Assembly: GCA_903900345.1 (NCBI GenBank)
Contig: CAIUMO010000008.1
Span: forward strand, 1 to 39,461
Direction of reading: 5' to 3'
Origin: an uncultured bacterium
Lineage (GTDB): Bacteria > Patescibacteriota > Saccharimonadia > Saccharimonadales > Saccharimonadaceae
DNA length: 39,461 nt
Shown here: piece after piece, positions 1 to 8,427 of the stretch
Numbering within the stretch: the stretch's first letter is position 1
How the letters are laid out: each line of letters begins with the position of its first letter
Notes under the pieces: model-generated
The model's database searches: none
Told to the model about the DNA's origin: nothing
The model's input: the letters and a program-made list of their open reading frames with translations, nothing else
Translations under genes and position numbers: made by a program

Positions 1-27
1 ACTATCGAAAGATAGTTATTTTCTTTT
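1..27 (+). terminator. Terminator-like hairpin at window start
   Basis: A 6-bp stem (ACTATC/GATAGT) closed by a GAAA tetraloop is followed by a T-rich run (TATTTTCTTTT). On the plus strand this looks like a short intrinsic terminator for something upstream of the window. The stem is short and AT-rich, so it could also be just the end of an RNA structure. Confidence 0.4.
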
Positions 28-170
28 GGTAAGTTAAAAAGCTCTAAACTCCACACCTGTGGATGTGAGAAGTGCAAGTCTTCAGTGCGCAATGAAACAT
101 ACCGATGCAAACTATGTTTGCAGTCGTGAATTTTCGGGGTAGCGGAACGTGACCGAGTCCTCTCTCGCGT
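28..170. other. Structured intergenic stretch, possible small RNA, identity unknown
   Basis: No ORF was found. Several short perfect hairpins can be seen: CCACA/TGTGG near 51-62, GAAG/CTTC near 69-83, and GCAAAC/GTTTGC near 107-121. The block lies between a terminator-like hairpin and a very strong bidirectional terminator, an arrangement that would suit a small plus-strand RNA of about 150 nt. I compared it by eye with RNase P RNA, tmRNA, SRP RNA and 6S RNA and found no convincing conserved core. Strand and function are unknown. Confidence 0.25.
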
Positions 171-213
171 ACCAAAAAGAAAAGACGGCTTTATGCCGTC
201 TTTTCTTTTTGGT
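171..213. terminator. Bidirectional intrinsic terminator with 19-bp perfect stem
   Basis: Positions 171-189 and 195-213 are perfect reverse complements around a 5-nt loop. The stem has a GC-rich top (GACGGC/GCCGTC) and A/T-rich outer parts that supply a U-run in either direction. On the minus strand it terminates the recG-rsmD operon. The stem reaches into the rsmD reading frame, so the last six codons and the stop of rsmD are part of the terminator. Confidence 0.85.
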
Positions 214-739
214 AAAAAGCTAGAGCCGCGGTTCCGTAACTACGATTGTCCACCACAACAATTCCGATGTCGGGCGGCACTTCACCTCTACCTGGGTATG
301 ATAGTACCATAATCCCATTTGGGCTTAATAATTGAGCTAATCTGGAAACTGTGGAAAACTGCATATCGCTATAGGGAGGGTCTGTAAAAATTACATCGTA
401 TAATTTGTCTGTGTTTTGGCTGATCCATGTACCAACATTCATCTGTAAAACAGCTGTTTGAGCTTTGGTGTCAAGTGTCGTGATATTCTTGTTTAAAATA
501 TCATTAGCTGATCGATCACGTTCAATAAAAGTAACGTGAGAAGCACCACGACTAAGTGCCTCTAGACCGATTGAACCTGAACCAGCAAAAGCATCCAAGA
601 CCTCGGCGCCATTAACTTTGCTGCCAAGTATATTAAATAGTGAACCACGGACACGCTCGCTCATAGGATGAGTGACTTTGCCTTCTGGCGCCTGAATTAG
701 TCGTCCACCAAATTTACCAGCAATTATCCGAACATTCAT
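191..739 (-). CDS. rsmD: 16S rRNA (guanine-966-N2)-methyltransferase RsmD
   Basis: This 182-residue protein has the usual RsmD length. RsmD methylates G966 of 16S rRNA in the 30S subunit using SAM. The N-terminal MNVRIIAGKFGGRLIQAPEG matches the family start. The SAM-binding motif DAFAGSGSIGLEALSRGA lies at about residues 49-66 and the catalytic DPPY motif (FTDPPYSD) near residue 120. It is the last gene of a recG-unknown-rsmD operon, 3 bp after the preceding stop, with an AAGAGAT ribosome-binding site. Its 3' end doubles as the stem of the operon terminator. Confidence 0.93.
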   Translation of the reverse strand: MNVRIIAGKFGGRLIQAPEGKVTHPMSERVRGSLFNILGSKVNGAEVLDAFAGSGSIGLEALSRGASHVTFIERDRSANDILNKNITTLDTKAQTAVLQMNVGTWISQNTDKLYDVIFTDPPYSDMQFSTVSRLAQLLSPNGIMVLSYPGRGEVPPDIGIVVVDNRSYGTAALAFYQKEKTA

Positions 740-742
740 GAT

Positions 743-1555
743 TTATTTATCTCTTGCAATGATGATCGCTTGACTCCACGCCAAAGTAACGACCTTGATG
801 ATTTCTGGAACAAGTATCTTTTTCGTCTTTGCGGCCAAACTTCGCGTCCAACCTTTTTTTATAAATCCATCATACATTTTCAGATCATGAATCTTGTGTA
901 AAGATTCCATGAATAAGGTCTCAAAGCCATACTGATCAAGGCGCTTAATATCATGACTAGTTGGACCAGCCTGACTAAAGCTATCTGAGGCAATCGCTGA
1001 GGCTACTCCCCACTCAAACATTATGTGAGCGATGACTCCACGCGTTCCCCAATGCTCCCATCTCTTTAAAATCGCCTCTTTGCGGCTAAGATTAAGTACG
1101 ATTTCTTCATCATCGATAGTCAAAACCTCATGGTTCGGATCAATCAGCCGACCTTGGGCCTTTTTACTACTCAATGGATAATGGTGTGCTGGCGTTAAAC
1201 CGTCAACAATATCATGTGCCAACCAGGCAGCTTCAAAAGCCGCCCGCGTATCATTATGATCACCTAACGCCTTTGCCAAATTCACTATGCGATTGTCGAT
1301 TTGCTGCAACAACACGCGATCATCTGGCTCGACAGGATCAATGTATGGCCAAGGTTCATCTTGCAGCGAGGATCCTTTGAGCTTTAATCCATCCGGACCA
1401 TTTTTGCCTTCAAAGTGAATAATATTACTTATAGTAGGAAAGTTAATTGCTGCCGGAATATGCTTAGTCAAACGACGACGAGCGATCCGATCAATTTTTT
1501 GATGGACGCCGACAATTCTGCCTGAACCTCGACGAAAAGTTGTGCCTGAATACAT
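743..1555 (-). CDS. Conserved-looking protein of unknown function, possible metal-binding helical enzyme
   Basis: This 270-residue soluble protein has no signal peptide or membrane segment. I do not recognise the family. The most distinctive stretch is AWLAHDIVDGLTPAHHYP at about residues 109-126, in which histidines and aspartates are spaced along a helix. This recalls metal-binding helices of zinc-dependent phospholipase C/P1-nuclease-type folds, but the resemblance is weak and I assign no activity. The N-terminus is basic (RRGSGRIVGVHQKIDRIARR) and could contact nucleic acid. It lies between recG and rsmD in the same orientation, 30 bp after recG and 3 bp before rsmD, so it is almost certainly co-transcribed with them. 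Confidence 0.75.
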   Translation of the reverse strand: MYSGTTFRRGSGRIVGVHQKIDRIARRRLTKHIPAAINFPTISNIIHFEGKNGPDGLKLKGSSLQDEPWPYIDPVEPDDRVLLQQIDNRIVNLAKALGDHNDTRAAFEAAWLAHDIVDGLTPAHHYPLSSKKAQGRLIDPNHEVLTIDDEEIVLNLSRKEAILKRWEHWGTRGVIAHIMFEWGVASAIASDSFSQAGPTSHDIKRLDQYGFETLFMESLHKIHDLKMYDGFIKKGWTRSLAAKTKKILVPEIIKVVTLAWSQAIIIARDK

Positions 1556-1585
1556 ATATTTTAGTTCTTATTTAGATAATATTTG

Positions 1586-3616
1586 TTAGTTTAATGTTGT
1601 TAGACGCTGATAATATTCAACCTGCGTATCTAATTGTTTATATTGTAGCATGTCAAAGCCACCACTGGCGAAAATTTTGGCTTGTTTTTGGGCCCGAGCA
1701 ATCAGCTTTGTGTCAGCTAGGGTTGCAATCTGCAGATTCAAGGCACCGTGTTGCGCTCGACCGTAAATTTCACCTGGACCACGCAGTTTTAAGTCAACCT
1801 CGGCCAAATAGAAGCCGTCATTACTCTTTTCGATCTCACGTAACCGTTGCGACGGTTTGGCGCTGGTACTGTTGATCAAATAGCAATAACTTTGATAAAC
1901 GCTACGACCAACTCGTCCCCGCAACTGGTGTAATTGCGACAGGCCAAATCGATCAGCATTTTCAATTACAATTACCGTGGCTTTCGGCACGTCAACACCA
2001 ACTTCAACAACCGTTGTACTAACTAGAATATCAAGTTCACCCCGACTGAACCGTTGCATAACTTCATCTTTTTCAGCTGGTTTGAGCTTACCATGCAATA
2101 AACCGATTCGACGATGTTTAAATATCGAGTTTTGTAACTTTACATACTCAGCTTGAACGCTTTTGATATCATTTTCAGGATTATCTTCAATCAAACTACA
2201 GATGATATAAGCTTGGCGACCAGCCGTAATTTCGGCGTCAACTTGTGCGTATAATTGCGCTCGGCTATTTGGTGACCAAATTTTCGTCGAAATCGGCTTA
2301 CGTCCAGACGGCAACTCATTTAAAATGCTAATATCTAACTCACCATAAACCGTCAACGCCAAACTACGTGGAATCGGTGTTGCTGTCATCGCCAGCATAT
2401 GAGGCATATGTTCCGATTTATCAAGTAATAGTTGACGCTGCTTGACACCAAATCGATGTTGTTCGTCAATCACCACAAAACCTAATTTATAAAATTTAAC
2501 CGTTTCTTGAATCAAAGCATGGGTACCAACGACAACCTGAACCGATCCAGTGGCAATTTGTTCGTACAGTGTTTTACGGGCCATACCTTTGACACTACCA
2601 GTCAACAAACCAACGGTTATGCCTAGTGGTTGCAACAGCTTACTAAGCGTCTCGGCGTGCTGTGAGGCCAATATCTCGGTCGGAGCCATGATTGCCGTCT
2701 GAAAGCCAAAATGTGCCACTTGGCAAGCCACCAGGCCTGCAACGACAGTTTTACCTGACCCGACGTCACCCTGCAACAGCCGATTCATTGGCGTTTGGCG
2801 TTCCATATCTTGAATAATCTCCCAAGCTGCTCGTCGCTGAGCACCAGTCAAAGAGAATGGCAGTTTACTGACAAAATTCGCTACGATCGGTTGCTCAAAC
2901 GGTATCGTCCAGCCCGTCAATTTAGAATTCTCTTGACGATTGAGTTGACTAGCCAGTAGCAACTGGAATAATTCTTCAAAGCCCAATCTTTCACGCGCCT
3001 TATCAACATCAACCATATTTTCAGGAAAATGCATCGATAGTATTGCGTCACTACGTGACATCAGTTTTTCAGATTTTATAATTTCAGCCGGCAAAGTCTC
3101 GGGCAACATTGTTATTAATGGTCGCAGTTCTGCCAAAATTTTGCGAACCAAAGTTGTTTTTAGACCTTTAATGGATCGATAGACTGGTAATATTCGGTCA
3201 GTTTGGACCGGCATATCTTTGACCATCTCGGCACTAGGATTTGTCAGTTGGTAACGGTTGTAATTAAATTCAAACTCGCCCGAAAAGTAAAACTCTTCAC
3301 CTGATTTAAGTTGCGTCTCGCGATACGGCTGATTAAACCAAACCGCCTGTAATTTGCCAGTACTATCGGCCAATGTAGCAGTTGTAATGCGTAAGCCCCT
3401 GCGAACTGGACGAGTCGCTATCTTTTCACAGCGTGCCTTTATCGTTGCTTTGCCAGGTTTAATATCGACAATCGTCGTAATATGCGAAAAATCTTCGTAG
3501 CCGCGTGGTAAAAACTCAATCAAATCACCAACCGTATTAATGCCAGCCAATGTGAATTGTTCGCCAGTCTTGGCGCCAATACCCTTGACTTTATCAAGTG
3601 GAGAAAATAGGTTCAT
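1586..3616 (-). CDS. recG: ATP-dependent DNA helicase RecG
   Basis: This 676-residue superfamily 2 translocase regresses stalled replication forks and remodels Holliday junctions and R-loops. The wedge/OB domain covers roughly residues 1-200. Walker A GDVGSGKT is at 283-290, the Walker B variant DEQH at 384-387, followed by the TATPIPRSLALT motif III and the LRGRVGRS motif VI. The length is normal for the family. The ATG is preceded at 6 bases by an extended -10 box and has no Shine-Dalgarno site, so it is probably leaderless and leads the recG-unknown-rsmD operon. Confidence 0.95.
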   Translation of the reverse strand: MNLFSPLDKVKGIGAKTGEQFTLAGINTVGDLIEFLPRGYEDFSHITTIVDIKPGKATIKARCEKIATRPVRRGLRITTATLADSTGKLQAVWFNQPYRETQLKSGEEFYFSGEFEFNYNRYQLTNPSAEMVKDMPVQTDRILPVYRSIKGLKTTLVRKILAELRPLITMLPETLPAEIIKSEKLMSRSDAILSMHFPENMVDVDKARERLGFEELFQLLLASQLNRQENSKLTGWTIPFEQPIVANFVSKLPFSLTGAQRRAAWEIIQDMERQTPMNRLLQGDVGSGKTVVAGLVACQVAHFGFQTAIMAPTEILASQHAETLSKLLQPLGITVGLLTGSVKGMARKTLYEQIATGSVQVVVGTHALIQETVKFYKLGFVVIDEQHRFGVKQRQLLLDKSEHMPHMLAMTATPIPRSLALTVYGELDISILNELPSGRKPISTKIWSPNSRAQLYAQVDAEITAGRQAYIICSLIEDNPENDIKSVQAEYVKLQNSIFKHRRIGLLHGKLKPAEKDEVMQRFSRGELDILVSTTVVEVGVDVPKATVIVIENADRFGLSQLHQLRGRVGRSVYQSYCYLINSTSAKPSQRLREIEKSNDGFYLAEVDLKLRGPGEIYGRAQHGALNLQIATLADTKLIARAQKQAKIFASGGFDMLQYKQLDTQVEYYQRLTTLN

Positions 3617-3622
3617 ATATAT

Positions 3623-3631
3623 AGTGTAGCA
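3623..3631 (-). promoter_or_regulatory. Extended -10 promoter of recG (leaderless)
   Basis: TGC-TACACT on the minus strand lies six bases before the recG ATG, so transcription should start at or next to the start codon. It is just downstream of the stop of the HAD gene. Confidence 0.6.
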
Positions 3632-3634
3632 AGA

Positions 3635-4393
3635 CTAGTTGGTAACAGCCAAAATACCTTCCAGTACCAACGCCGTATCTTCCCAACGTTCAACTGCAAT
3701 TGTATCGATTCCCATAGCTTTGACAGGGTAATCATTACCACCTTCCATCAATTTGTCGCCAATAAACAGAATGTCATCTTTACTGATGTCCAATTCTTCA
3801 ATTAGTTTTTGCATGCCATAGGCTTTATCAACACCGATCATCGTGACGTCAATTGAAGTTGTACCGCCAGCCCGAACTTCTAAATCCATCAGTTGCGGTG
3901 CAATGTGGTCACGAATTTTTAATTTCTTTTCGCCAGTTGGATCCCATTTGTACTTTAATTCAGCCGGTGCTTTTTGACCCAAGGCTGAATACGTCACCTG
4001 CGACCCACGATCTTCAATAATGTCGCCATATGGGTTAGCTTCCCATAGGCCCAATTCTTTGGCGCCTTCCTCGAGGGCTCGAACAGTTCGCTGTTTTTGA
4101 TCATCAGTTAGCGAATTCTCATACTGCTTTTCCCAAGCTTCAGATAATTCGTCATAACGATAATATTTAGTGCCACAGGTCGGCATTAGATGTAGTCTGG
4201 TTAAATCACGCGACGAGGCCTCTAGCCTGTCAACTACTTGAATCTTGAACTGTTCAAATGCGCCACCCGAAATTACGCAAACATCATATTTTTGGAGTAA
4301 TTTTACCAATATCTCACCCATGCGGTCAGATATAGGTGATTTAGTTATAGCTAATGTATCGTCCAGGTCGAATGCAATCACTTTTTTAATCAT
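3635..4393 (-). CDS. HAD-superfamily IIB phosphatase, phosphomannomutase-like
   Basis: This 252-residue protein has the HAD motif I DLDDT at residues 9-13 (catalytic Asp nucleophile and acid/base), motif II Ser in VISGG near residue 42, and motif IV GDKLMEGGND near residue 217. The segment GTTSIDVTMIGVDKAYGM resembles the cap/substrate region of alpha-phosphomannomutase-type HAD-IIB proteins (there, VSFDV...GWDKT). It may therefore be a sugar-phosphate phosphatase or a PMM that makes mannose-1-phosphate. The substrate cannot be decided from sequence alone. It lies between tyrS and recG with its own TGC-TATAAT promoter 7 bases before the ATG. Confidence 0.82.
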   Translation of the reverse strand: MIKKVIAFDLDDTLAITKSPISDRMGEILVKLLQKYDVCVISGGAFEQFKIQVVDRLEASSRDLTRLHLMPTCGTKYYRYDELSEAWEKQYENSLTDDQKQRTVRALEEGAKELGLWEANPYGDIIEDRGSQVTYSALGQKAPAELKYKWDPTGEKKLKIRDHIAPQLMDLEVRAGGTTSIDVTMIGVDKAYGMQKLIEELDISKDDILFIGDKLMEGGNDYPVKAMGIDTIAVERWEDTALVLEGILAVTN

Positions 4394-4400
4394 AAATACT

Positions 4401-4409
4401 ATTATAGCA
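4401..4409 (-). promoter_or_regulatory. Extended -10 promoter of the HAD gene (leaderless)
   Basis: A perfect TGC-TATAAT lies on the minus strand with 7 bases to the ATG. There is no room for a Shine-Dalgarno site between the expected start of transcription and the start codon. Confidence 0.7.
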
Positions 4410-4414
4410 AATGA

Positions 4415-5629
4415 TTAACGGACTAATATAAAGCTGTTCTTGCCTTTTTTGATTAGACTAACGTTGGTAATTTGACGATCTTCGGTTACTTTTTGATCGT
4501 TAATTGTGACAGCATTACCTACTATCAAACGTCGAGCATCACCATTACTGCTGGCAATTCCAGTCTCAACCAAGCTGTCAACTATTGTTTTACCAACAGC
4601 TGCAGTCGGTATTTCGGCCGCCAAAGCGTCAAGCTCCGCCGTTGACAGTGAGTTTATATCAGCAGTACCAAACAATACATTAGTGACTCGTTCAACACTA
4701 GCTGTACGCTCAGCGCCATGAACCAAAGTCGTCACAGCAGTCGCCAAGGCCTTTTGAGCTTGACGTAGGCCTGGATTCGATTGTCTTTGTTGGTCAAGTT
4801 GATCAATTTCCTCTTTGGTTAGCAATGTAAATATTTTTAGATAATCAATTACACCAGCGTCATCAGCATTAAGCCAAAATTGATAAAATTTAAAGACACT
4901 AGTTTTATTGGCATCCAGCCAAATTGCACCGCCTTCAGATTTACCAAATTTAATACCAGTTGTCTTATTAATAATCAGTGGCGTCGAATAGACATGCGCC
5001 TCTTTACCATTCAACCGTCTAATCAAGTCAACACCAGCAATCGAGTTGCCCCACTGGTCAGCGCCGCACAACTGCAGCGTAACGCCATACTGACGGAATA
5101 AATGGACAAAATCATATCCTTGCATTAATGAATAGCTAAATTCAGCGTAACTGATGCCAGCACCTTCACTGCCCAGACGCGATTGGACAAAATCTCGTCC
5201 CAACATTTGGCTCATTGGTACATACTTACCAACATTGCGCAAAAAATCTAAAAAGTTAACGTCTTTGAACCAGTCATAATTATCAACCAACGTAAATTCT
5301 TTGCCAGCGAAAACTTGCGAATATTGGGCGCTAATGGCGGCCTTGTTTTTGGCGATTTCTTCAAGTGTTTTCAGATTACGTTCATTAGCTTTACCATCGG
5401 GATCGCCAATCATGCCGGTTGCGCCGCCGACTAACAAATATGCCTTGTGGCCATGATCGATAAAATGTCTGACCATCATAGCTGCTGCAAAATTACCGAT
5501 TTGCATACTGTCAGCACTTGGGTCAACACCAAAATAGAAACTAACTGGGTTTCCGTCTAATACTGATATATCCTCGTATGTCGTTTGATTAACAAAACCA
5601 CGCCATTTTAGTTCTTCAGAAAGCTTCAT
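4415..5629 (-). CDS. tyrS: Tyrosyl-tRNA synthetase
   Basis: This 404-residue class I aminoacyl-tRNA synthetase charges tRNA-Tyr. The Rossmann active site begins at FYFGVDPSADSMQIGN (residues 31-46), where MQIGN stands in for HIGH. The KMSKS loop is KFGKS at 227-231. The tRNA-binding S4 domain occupies about residues 345-404 and carries the typical RRLIVGNAVTIND stretch. Length and domain order are normal for bacterial TyrRS. A GGGGA Shine-Dalgarno site lies a few bases before the ATG. The gene is divergent from the penicillin-binding protein gene. Confidence 0.96.
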   Translation of the reverse strand: MKLSEELKWRGFVNQTTYEDISVLDGNPVSFYFGVDPSADSMQIGNFAAAMMVRHFIDHGHKAYLLVGGATGMIGDPDGKANERNLKTLEEIAKNKAAISAQYSQVFAGKEFTLVDNYDWFKDVNFLDFLRNVGKYVPMSQMLGRDFVQSRLGSEGAGISYAEFSYSLMQGYDFVHLFRQYGVTLQLCGADQWGNSIAGVDLIRRLNGKEAHVYSTPLIINKTTGIKFGKSEGGAIWLDANKTSVFKFYQFWLNADDAGVIDYLKIFTLLTKEEIDQLDQQRQSNPGLRQAQKALATAVTTLVHGAERTASVERVTNVLFGTADINSLSTAELDALAAEIPTAAVGKTIVDSLVETGIASSNGDARRLIVGNAVTINDQKVTEDRQITNVSLIKKGKNSFILVR

Positions 5630-5665
5630 TTTATCCCCGTTGATGTTATTAGATATTCATCTGGT

Positions 5666-5674
5666 AGTATAGCA
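5666..5674 (-). promoter_or_regulatory. Extended -10 promoter of tyrS
   Basis: TGC-TATACT on the minus strand gives a leader of about 30 nt that contains a GGGGA ribosome-binding site. There is no room for a T-box leader. Confidence 0.6.
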
Positions 5675-5705
5675 AAGTTTAAGAACAGATGCACATAATT
5701 ATATT

Positions 5706-5734
5706 TTGATGTGGCCTGGGCGTAGTGCTATAAT
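5706..5734 (+). promoter_or_regulatory. Promoter of the class A PBP gene
   Basis: A -35-like TTGATG (5706-5711) is separated by 17 bp from TATAAT (5729-5734), which is extended by TGC. The start codon is about 33 bases downstream, with a GGGGA Shine-Dalgarno site, so this transcript has a short conventional leader. Confidence 0.7.
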
Positions 5735-5767
5735 AAGTTCTATTAATGCTTATGGGGAATAACTAAC

Positions 5768-8419
5768 GTGGCGAAAAAATCATCAAAATCGCACAAGCTC
5801 AGTTTGTATTCAAATTTGTCACATTCTCGTCGGACCAAAAAGGATGCCGAGAACCGCAAGCACGCCCAATATCTGGCTTCACTACCAAAACACCCAGTCA
5901 AGCGCTTTTTTTATCGTCTTAGTCCAAAACACATGATTAAATACTGGTTCAGTAAACGCGGTTTAATCATGAGCCTTAAGATTACTGGAGTGACCGTATT
6001 ATTAGTACTGTTATTGATCGGTGGATTATTTGCTTATTTCCGTAAAGACCTTGACTCTATCCGTCCAGGTGAACTTGCTAAACGCGTCCAAACAACAGTT
6101 ACGACCTACCTTGATCGTAACGGCCAAGTGCTATGGGAAGACAAGGGTGATGGCAACTATAAATTAGTCGTAGACGATAGTGGCCTTAGTAAGTACCTCA
6201 AAGATGCAACCGTAGCCATTGAAGACCGTAATTTCTACATCGAAGGTGGCGTCAGTGTGCCTGGTTTAATGAGGGCAGTTTTTAATAATATTTCCGGCGG
6301 CAGCACTCAAGGTGGATCGACATTGACTCAACAGTTAGTCAAACAGGTTTTCTTTGCTGATCAAGCCCAACTAAGAGGCCTGAGCGGCATACCACGTAAA
6401 ATCAAAGAAATGATCTTGGCAATTGAAGTTGAGCGCATGTATAACAAAACTCAAATTCTGGATCTATACTTGAACGAATCACCATATGGCGGTCGTCGTA
6501 ATGGCGCTGAATCGGCTGCGCAAACATATTTTGGCGTCTCAGCCAAAGATTTAACAATTCCAGAAGCGGCCCTGCTGGCAGCTATTCCTCAAAACCCAGC
6601 TGTCTATAACCCATATAACTTGGCTGGACACGACTCTTTAATTACCCGTCAACACACCGTCCTAGACAATATGGCCGATCAAGGCTATATAACCAAAGCT
6701 CAAGCCGACGAAGCCAAAAAGTTCCCAGTCCTCGATCACATCCTGCCTGAATCAACTCAGTATACTAATATCCGCGCACCGCACTTCGTCGAGATGGTCA
6801 AAGCTGAACTTGAAAAAGAATTAGGTAAAGCAACTGTCGGCAAGGGCGGACTAACCGTCAAGACTACATTGGACCTACGCGTCCAAACTAAACTCGAAGA
6901 AGCGATGAACACTATGTTTAGTTCGTCAAAGCCTAAATCAGCTGGTTTCACCAACGGTGCGGCAACAGTCGAAGACACTAAAACTGGACAAATTGTAGCC
7001 CTAATGGGTAGCCGCGACTTCAACTATCCTGGCTTTGGTCAAGATAATGCCGCCGTTGCTTATCTGCAACCTGGATCAACTATTAAACCATTGGTCTATT
7101 CGCAGCTTTTCCAAAAGAAGGCAACCGGCCAAGCAAATTACGGCAGTGGTAGTATCTTTAATGACGTTAATATTGATTCAATTTATGGCGCTCAGTTGTT
7201 TGATGCCGACCACGTCTTTAAAGGCCCATTAACCATCCGTTCAGCCTTAGCTACATCACGCAACATTCCAGCCGTCGAAGCGATGCATATATCTGGCATC
7301 AAGCCTACACTCGATACTATCCATAGTTTAGGTGCAACTAGTTATTGTACTGAGGGCAGCGAAACGCAAGTTGGACTAGCTGCAGCGATTGGTGGCTGTG
7401 GCCTTCAGCAAATCGATCTAGTTAACGCCTATGCGTCACTAGGCCGCATGGGAGCATACAAGCCCCAATCAACTATTTTGGAAGTCAAGAATAACTCTGG
7501 TGAAGTTTTGAAAAAGTGGACTGACACTGCCGCTGTCCAAGTTATCGATCCACAATCCGCCTATATCGTTAGCGATATCCTATCAGATGACGTTGCGCGC
7601 GCACCACTCGACGGTCGCCATGCTAAAGGTATGGAAATTCCAGGTGTCAGAACCTCTACTAAGACAGGCACGTCTGATAAAGGCGGCAACGCCAAAGATA
7701 TCTGGATGGCAAGCTATAGCCCAGTCCTTACTATGGCGGTATGGCTTGGTAACTCGGATGCAACTATTCTCAAGAATGGTACTTCATTAATCCCTGGACC
7801 GATTATCGCTACTGTTATGGAATACGCTCACAAAGATGTATATGCCGCCCAAGGACTCTGGAAATCTGGTGACTGGTTTACTCAACCAACTGGTATTCAA
7901 AAGGTTGATAACGAACTTTACCCTTCATGGTGGAACAAGACTCAGGGTCAAACCAATGCTAAATTAATGTTTGACAAAGTCTCTAAAAAGAAAGCGACTG
8001 CTTTAACACCAGACGGCGCCAAAATCGAGCTTGATGTTAACAAGATGGTTGATCCTATAACTAAAAAAGATGTCTATACAGCAGTCGACACTAGTTACGA
8101 TGCTTCAAAAGACGACGACGTACACCTTGCTACAGATGTTAGACCAAACATTTCCAGTATAGATGTAGCGTCTGTTGGCGGCTCACATGATTATACCGTC
8201 ACTGTCAATGTCGACGCAGGCAGTACTTATCCTGTGGCTGGCGTTCAAGTCACTATTGGCGGCCAAAGCTTTGTCGCTGTCGCCTCAACTCCTGGAGTCT
8301 ATGCTTATACATATTCAGCTCAATCATCAGACAGCGGCTTATTGATATCAGCAATCGCAACCGACAGTGTATTCTACGCCAGCCCTACTGCTAGTGCTAG
8401 CTCAACGATTAGTTACTAA
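5768..8419 (+). CDS. Class A penicillin-binding protein (bifunctional transglycosylase/transpeptidase)
   Basis: This 883-residue PBP1A-type enzyme polymerises and cross-links peptidoglycan. A basic cytoplasmic N-terminus (1-70) is followed by one membrane helix (about 72-91). The GT51 transglycosylase has catalytic Glu in EDRNFY (residue 152) and STLTQQLVKQ (184-193). The transpeptidase has nucleophile motif STIK (437-440), SRN (497-499) and KTGT (632-635). After about residue 700 there is an extra beta-rich, Ser/Thr-rich domain, probably Ig-like, ending in a Ser-rich tail. The start is GTG with a GGGGA ribosome-binding site. The gene converges on the PIN-TRAM gene, leaving 8 bp between the stops. 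Confidence 0.95.
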   Translation: MAKKSSKSHKLSLYSNLSHSRRTKKDAENRKHAQYLASLPKHPVKRFFYRLSPKHMIKYWFSKRGLIMSLKITGVTVLLVLLLIGGLFAYFRKDLDSIRPGELAKRVQTTVTTYLDRNGQVLWEDKGDGNYKLVVDDSGLSKYLKDATVAIEDRNFYIEGGVSVPGLMRAVFNNISGGSTQGGSTLTQQLVKQVFFADQAQLRGLSGIPRKIKEMILAIEVERMYNKTQILDLYLNESPYGGRRNGAESAAQTYFGVSAKDLTIPEAALLAAIPQNPAVYNPYNLAGHDSLITRQHTVLDNMADQGYITKAQADEAKKFPVLDHILPESTQYTNIRAPHFVEMVKAELEKELGKATVGKGGLTVKTTLDLRVQTKLEEAMNTMFSSSKPKSAGFTNGAATVEDTKTGQIVALMGSRDFNYPGFGQDNAAVAYLQPGSTIKPLVYSQLFQKKATGQANYGSGSIFNDVNIDSIYGAQLFDADHVFKGPLTIRSALATSRNIPAVEAMHISGIKPTLDTIHSLGATSYCTEGSETQVGLAAAIGGCGLQQIDLVNAYASLGRMGAYKPQSTILEVKNNSGEVLKKWTDTAAVQVIDPQSAYIVSDILSDDVARAPLDGRHAKGMEIPGVRTSTKTGTSDKGGNAKDIWMASYSPVLTMAVWLGNSDATILKNGTSLIPGPIIATVMEYAHKDVYAAQGLWKSGDWFTQPTGIQKVDNELYPSWWNKTQGQTNAKLMFDKVSKKKATALTPDGAKIELDVNKMVDPITKKDVYTAVDTSYDASKDDDVHLATDVRPNISSIDVASVGGSHDYTVTVNVDAGSTYPVAGVQVTIGGQSFVAVASTPGVYAYTYSAQSSDSGLLISAIATDSVFYASPTASASSTISY

Positions 8420-8427
8420 TAAAATAA

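Noticed and set aside
28-170. RNase P RNA, tmRNA, SRP RNA or 6S RNA
   Set aside because: None of the conserved cores of these RNAs could be recognised on either strand. One short stretch (TAAACTCCAC) recalls RNase P RNA, but the remaining conserved segments are missing.
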